Assembly (NCBI GenBank): GCA_006176705.1
Contig: QRFJ01002108.1
Coordinates: forward strand, 62,001-126,000
Origin: Cocos nucifera
Lineage: Eukaryota; Streptophyta; Magnoliopsida; Arecales; Arecaceae
Length of the DNA stretch: 64,000 nucleotides
Direction: 5' to 3'
The notes under the pieces are model-generated. The model ran no database searches and was not told where the DNA came from. It saw only the letters and a program-made list of their open reading frames with translations. Below, piece by piece: positions 58,937 through 64,000 of the stretch. Position numbers and translations under genes: made by a program. The stretch's first letter is position 1. Every line of letters begins with the position of its first letter.

Positions 58937-61689
58937 TGTTGAAAAATGTATCCTAAAGCCAATCATCTAGGTTATAGATGGTTGAGCTAAATGTAATTAT
59001 ACTTGAATTATTAATGAATAAAATTATTCTTTCGGTATATTCATCATTTTGTATATCTTTCTGTAATGAACTCTTCTGTGATGAAGTCCTCAGGACTATT
59101 TAGACTCAATAAAAGAGGATTTGTCATTTAGTCCTCAAACATGTTCGCGACCAAATGATTCGTTATTATCCTGGATGACAACGTATCGAGTGTAGATCAT
59201 TGTATGCCATAAGTATTGATTGTTCTCTTAATTAAAAAGTATGGAGATACTGTTATGGCATGCAAGTGAAGTGTAGAGGTACATTTTACTGAATATGATC
59301 TAATTATAAAGCTCTCTACTATCAAGAATTGCTCATGAAGGATATGGGTATGAGTGTCCCTTAGACTTGAGATCACCATGGTGACCTGCAAGCAACTCAC
59401 TCCACTTAGGTATCAAACTATCTGAATTTCTAATTCAGTGATGGAAGGCTACTAGGTGCAGTCAAGTACTTGACTTGTCGGTGTGTGAGTCGAGATGAGA
59501 TTGACCCCTCCAAGTGTTGGAGCAAGTGCATCACTATTTTTCAATTTAGCAAATCCTTGGCCGTGGTAGTCCATATGATGGATGCTAAATTTTGAAATAT
59601 ATTGTGAATGAATTTTAGGGTTGATAGTAAATTCTTAATCATCTTTTGAGCATCAAGGCCAAGGGGATGAATTATACGGTAACCAAATACCACAAGTTCA
59701 TCGATGTTGCATTACAATTATTCGACGTATCCGGATGTCAGGTACCATTGTTAGATGGTCACATCAATTAGTATAGAAAATTAATTTCTATGCTACCAGC
59801 TTAGGATTCGAACTTATGGAGTCACACATAATAGAAGTTTCTATCTAATCTGATGGCTGATATTGAGTCTCGATGATCTAAGACTCTATGATCAAGAGTC
59901 CCACTGGACTGGAACACTATGACCAAGAGTCCTAGTAGATTGGAACTCTGAGTTCTACTCATTTGGGACTCTCTTATCAAGATTTCCACTAGTCTAGGAC
60001 TCTATGATCGTGAGTTCGATTCGTTTGGAATACTGAGTTCAAGAGTCCCATTGGTTTGAGACTCTTCAGGAGTTTCATATTGATGGGACTCTATTGCTCG
60101 GTAATCCATCCAATTTGAACTTAGATATTTTTTGAAGGATTAATTAGTAATTTAATTATTGTTTAGCTTAATTTGATTGAGCGATGAGGATTCGATCAAG
60201 TTTGATTGAATTTGATTCGATTGGATTTGACCCGATCAGATCATGAGATGACTTAATCGCTATGAAAGTTTTGACCCTGATTTGATCAGGATCTGGATCT
60301 AATTAATTTCTAATTTAATTAGAATTTTATTTGATTAGGCTAAGTCTAATTTACTTAGGTTTAATCTGGTCTAATTGGATCTAGATTAATTTGTTTGGTT
60401 GAAACCAATTAGGATCAAGTCAAATGAAGTTTGAATTCAAACTCTCCCATGTGCCCACCATTTTTGACTTTTCCACTCTTGTTCCATGCCCAAAATTTTG
60501 TACGTAACTTTTCTACTGCCCAAAAGGTTTCTACGCTCCCTCTCTTATCTACTTTTGATCTAATCCAAGGGTTGGACCGGTTCAAAGTAAGTTGAGTTTT
60601 GAATTCAACACAGTTTGTTGGAGGTTGGAACTAATCCAACCTTATCTGCTTCCCATGCCCTTCCTTTTATTTGTTGAATATTTTTTGGAGAAATAAAAAT
60701 ATGCACACATAGAAGGAGAGTCCTTTTATGTGTTAAACACATGGGAGGGGGCGTTGGATAAGGGTAAGGGGCTCACTTGATTTTTGAAATCAAGTGAGTG
60801 GTTAAAACCTCCCAACCACTCAACCTTATCTATTTCCACATATTTTTCCCATGGTATTCATATCAATAAATTATAAGAAGGGGTTAGCAATATATGGTAA
60901 AAAGTTTAGAGTGATTGGGCATTAGTTTTGGACAAAAAAAATCTTGGATTGAAGGTGAGCAAGGTCCTATAGCACTTTACTTTTCCCTCATGCCTCTCTT
61001 CTCTTCTAAGTTTTACTTCTAAGGATATCCAATTTTTAGATATGATCTAAATTGGGTTTATATATCTAAAAATAATCTTTTCATAAAAACTTGTTTTATA
61101 AAAAAACTCTATACAGAGAGGGCGTGATAGGATTTTTAGTGTGTCAGGATTTTTGGGCCGAGTGAAACCCTAGATTTGGGAATCTAGGTTTGGATGGAGA
61201 GATCGAGTGCTGTGAGCATCAGATCACCACCAAATTTGAAACACCTCTTCATCATCCTCCAATATTTGTGTTCTAATTTTTTGGAGTATTCAAGAAATTA
61301 AAAAGTATATGATCAATTGGATCGATCATAATCAGCCATTGAAGGCCCCAGTAAGGAGCTAGCACTCCAATGGGACTGATCGAGATCAGGAGCTCTGTGT
61401 AGACTAACCATAGAGGTCGGACATATGTGCAACTATGATGCGATACCAGAGTATTATCTAATGGATCAGATTGCGGTGATCAGCTACCTGCGAAAAGGTA
61501 TTGTATCTGAACGGATAAATGTAGTAACGAGTTTGTTATATAGTTTTATTTTCAGATCTATATGAATGCATGCATATTATGTTTAGATCCTTAGTGTAGG
61601 GCTTAATATTCTGATATAATCAAAAATTAATTAATTAAATTAATTAATTTTTTTAAAAAAATTTTGAAAGTAGCATTGCAAACCCTACA
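58937..61689 (+). repeat. 5' LTR of family B element, plus copy (2.75 kb)
   Basis: Starts TGTTGAAAAATGTATCC and ends ...aaaccctaca, followed at 61704 by a PBS-like site. Colinear with the minus copy at 44525-50669. It carries a shorter version of the same minisatellite at about 59867-60090. Confidence 0.88.
59867..60090. repeat. minisatellite in plus LTR B, about 8 units
   Basis: Units such as agagtcccactggactggaa match in reverse complement the array at 46013-46453, with about half the copy number and more divergence. Confidence 0.82.
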
Positions 61690-61703
61690 CTGCATCCTGT
61701 AAA

Positions 61704-61715
61704 TGATATCAAAGC
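61704..61715 (+). other. primer binding site, family B (degenerate)
   Basis: TGATATCAAAGC, two bases from the initiator-Met consensus. The 14-base spacer from the LTR end is longer than in the other elements. Confidence 0.55.
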
Positions 61716-63267
61716 ATAGGTTCACTAAACATGATATACTTGCATGATTAGATTAATAATTTAGATTTGATCTAAATATTAATCTAATATTTTAATTAAT
61801 TAGATTTAAAAATTAAAATCAAGATCGCAAGGATGGCATATTGTCCTACTATAGGGTTTGCCCTTTACAGTGCAAAGGTTGCCCTTGTACATGCTAGATC
61901 TTATAGTTGATCATAAAATTTTTAGATTAGATCTAATTTTTTATGATATGTTAAATTAGGCTTTAATCTAATTTTTTATCATCAATGCATGTTTAGATAG
62001 GATCTAAAGTTTGATTTATGATTTAGTATCATGTAGTGTACATAGTTTCAAATTAAATCCTACAACTAGTGTTGTTTGTGAATTGACCCGATTCAATTTT
62101 AAAGTGAGTCAACTCAATTGGTGAACAATGCTAAGTTATAAAGAACCCTTTAAAATTTAAAAATTATTTTCAAAATGTCGAACCCCAATCCATCAGCCCA
62201 AAACTTAATTAAAGAAATTAAATATTATTCATAGGGTCTAGAATTGTGAATTAAGATCCTAAGACAAAGGCATAAGACTGTGGGTTAAAGGGTTAGATAA
62301 CTTAGATCCATTAATTAGATTAGACCTAAGATTAGTTAAAGAATGGATTAATCTAAAGTAATTGATCAAATCTAACCAAGTGCTAAATTAGATTAGGTCA
62401 AGGACACTCTAGAATCAACTCCAATAGTTGTAGTTGGATGAGTCCATGTCTTTAACAAGACCAAAATAGATTTAATTCATGACTACGTGGTTAAGCCCGA
62501 AATTGCTAGGTTGATCAGATTAAACCTAATTAACCGATTGGTGTCTAAGGTAAGTTTGGCAGTCGAAATCAATGGTTTTTAATTGGGAGCTACTCGCACT
62601 AATTCGATCTTTGATGAGTTAATGGCATATCCCTTCCATTGATCTCACTTACCTGGCCGACATGGTTGATTGGAATATGATTAGATCACTTGGTGATTCG
62701 GACTGACTTCCAATCAGTAAGACTGAATAAGGTGCCCATGGACCTAAATTGATACTAGTCCTAACCTATCGACTTGGTGAAGTGGAAGGACTTGACTTGG
62801 AGAAGTCAGTGGAAGAAATTTGATCCATGTCCTTTCTACCCTTAAATCATAAGTAACCTAAATTCTCTAAATTATTAGGTTCTTAAAATGACTAAGTTAT
62901 AAAAATAACCGAGTCATAGCCTTCCATTAAGATGAATAGGAATGAGTCCAATTTTCTAAGTGGATATTGGAGGTGCCTTACACCTAGCGTTCATTTGGAT
63001 ATTAAAATTATTATCCATCATATGATGATTAGGTTGCACTCTCTTAATGGTGATCAGGTTAGCCAGAGCTTTTCTCAAACCTAATTATCATTGGTTTGAT
63101 ACACTGAAGTTAATTATGTTAATGGTTGGACCTAACCAGACTTTTTCAGTGGAGGCCATAGCCTACTAATTTGGTATCTGAGGCAAAATCTAAATATTAA
63201 AAATTATTTAAAAAAATAATTGGTTATGAACCTACCTATAGATGCACATGGGTTAGCCAGAGCTTTC
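61716..63267 (+). other. family B leader
   Basis: No ORF supported. Homologous in order to the copia3 leader. It holds the donor-like AAG|GTAAGT at 62547-62555 and the complementary ACTTACC near 62649-62655. Ends at an inserted A-family LTR. Confidence 0.75.
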
Positions 63268-64000
63268 TGTTAGATATGTGTGCTCTAGAAGCCAGAATTA
63301 ACTGACACTTGTTATACACTTCTAAGGACAAAATTATAATTTTAACTATAAATAATAAAATAAATTATTTTCTATCATAATATATATTTAGTATCTGTGA
63401 TACATCCCTTGAGTTGATGGCAATGATAATTCTTATTTTCAAGAGTTAAAAATTTAAGACATGAATTTCATTATTAACTCATAAAATACTTCCGACCGTA
63501 AGATCGTCATGAGGATGATGATTAATCCAAAAGGTTGGTGTACAATCACTTCTTTATAATAGATGATTCTTGAGTCTACGATGTAGAGACACCGAAGCGA
63601 GAGTAAAGGTACTTGTTAGAGAATGAGTGCACTAAGTGTGACCACCTCAAGCAGTCATAAGGAAGTCTACCTTTTCATCGATGACTGGCTCGAAGCTACA
63701 GTGGTGTGTCTGATTCTTTGATCTGAGGTGCATCGACAGTTCACCTTGAGGGTGTTATAGTTTGACTACTCCATGACTTGGTCTTCTAGCCATCTAGAAC
63801 CTTGAGGTATATGTTGGCTATAGCATGTTCATTGTAGGAATTGGATTGCATCAAGAGAAAATCTATCCACCTCGATAGATGAGGAGCAACCCTATGATGA
63901 TCATGAGAATCAAGTCCATAAGCCCATGGCTATGGTAGAGTGAAATGATAGAAAAAGTTTCTATTAACGTTTTCACATCGGACTTGAATCGAATGATTAA
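63268..64000 (+). repeat. A-family LTR A4, cut by the window end
   Basis: Starts TGTTAGATATGTGTGCTC inside the family B leader and is colinear with the first 730 bases of A3. Whether it is a solo LTR or a full element cannot be told. Confidence 0.9.

Noticed and set aside
1..64000. tRNA or rRNA genes
   Set aside because: None seen by eye. The tRNA-like words are primer binding sites of 12 bases only. A tRNAscan run would be decisive.

Overview
This window is nuclear DNA of a flowering plant made almost entirely of nested and decayed transposable elements. I see no intact host gene, rRNA, tRNA or CRISPR. The base composition is AT-rich. The elements are Ty1/copia families with very long LTRs (2.3-3.1 kb), Ty3/gypsy elements of the Tat group (Grande/Ogre-like) with antisense ORFs, a CACTA terminal fragment, a probable Mutator-like fragment, and small gag-only LTR elements. 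A large-genome plant, plausibly a monocot such as a palm, fits. The species cannot be read from the sequence and that guess is inference.

Layout. (1) 1-6874: minus-strand copia 'A1', cut by the window edge within reverse transcriptase, with integrase, protease, gag, a 1.85 kb leader, a PBS and a 2.29 kb 5' LTR. (2) 6875-7357: CACTA terminus. (3) 7358-10663: leader stub and 3.05 kb 5' LTR of a second minus-strand copia family ('copia2'). (4) 10664-30373: a plus-strand Tat element ('Tat1') with RT, RNase H, a second RNase H, integrase, seven 116-bp tandem repeats and antisense coiled-coil ORFs. It is split at 12791-26853 by a complete but decayed minus-strand copia ('copia3', near-matching 5-bp duplications gagcc/gagtc), whose 3' LTR carries a 3.5 kb gag-only element (TSD gtcga). 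(5) 30374-31151: another LTR fragment ('D'). (6) 31152-43200: plus-strand copia 'A2', truncated in its 5' LTR, with a 2.5 kb solo LTR ('E', TSD catac) inside its integrase gene.

(7) 43201-51964: LTR fragments 'C' flanking LTR 'B', which carries a 117-bp higher-order minisatellite and a second gag-only element. The two C pieces overlap in content, so this is not a simple nested insertion. (8) 51965-57788: a second Tat element ('Tat2') with an intron-like antisense gene, interrupted by a solo A-family LTR (TSD cccag), and its 3' LTR. (9) 57789-58936: Mutator-like fragment, a nearly 200-bp hairpin and a G-run tract. (10) 58937-63267: plus-strand family B 5' LTR, PBS and leader. (11) 63268-64000: another A-family LTR running off the window.

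All coding regions are broken by stops and frameshifts, so they are listed as pseudogenes. The most interesting structure is in the untranslated leaders of the copia families. A block of about 110 bases recurs in four elements from three LTR families. It carries a consensus 5' splice site that can pair with a complementary heptamer about 100 bases downstream. The A family also keeps a perfect nine-base-pair stem whose loop differs between copies.
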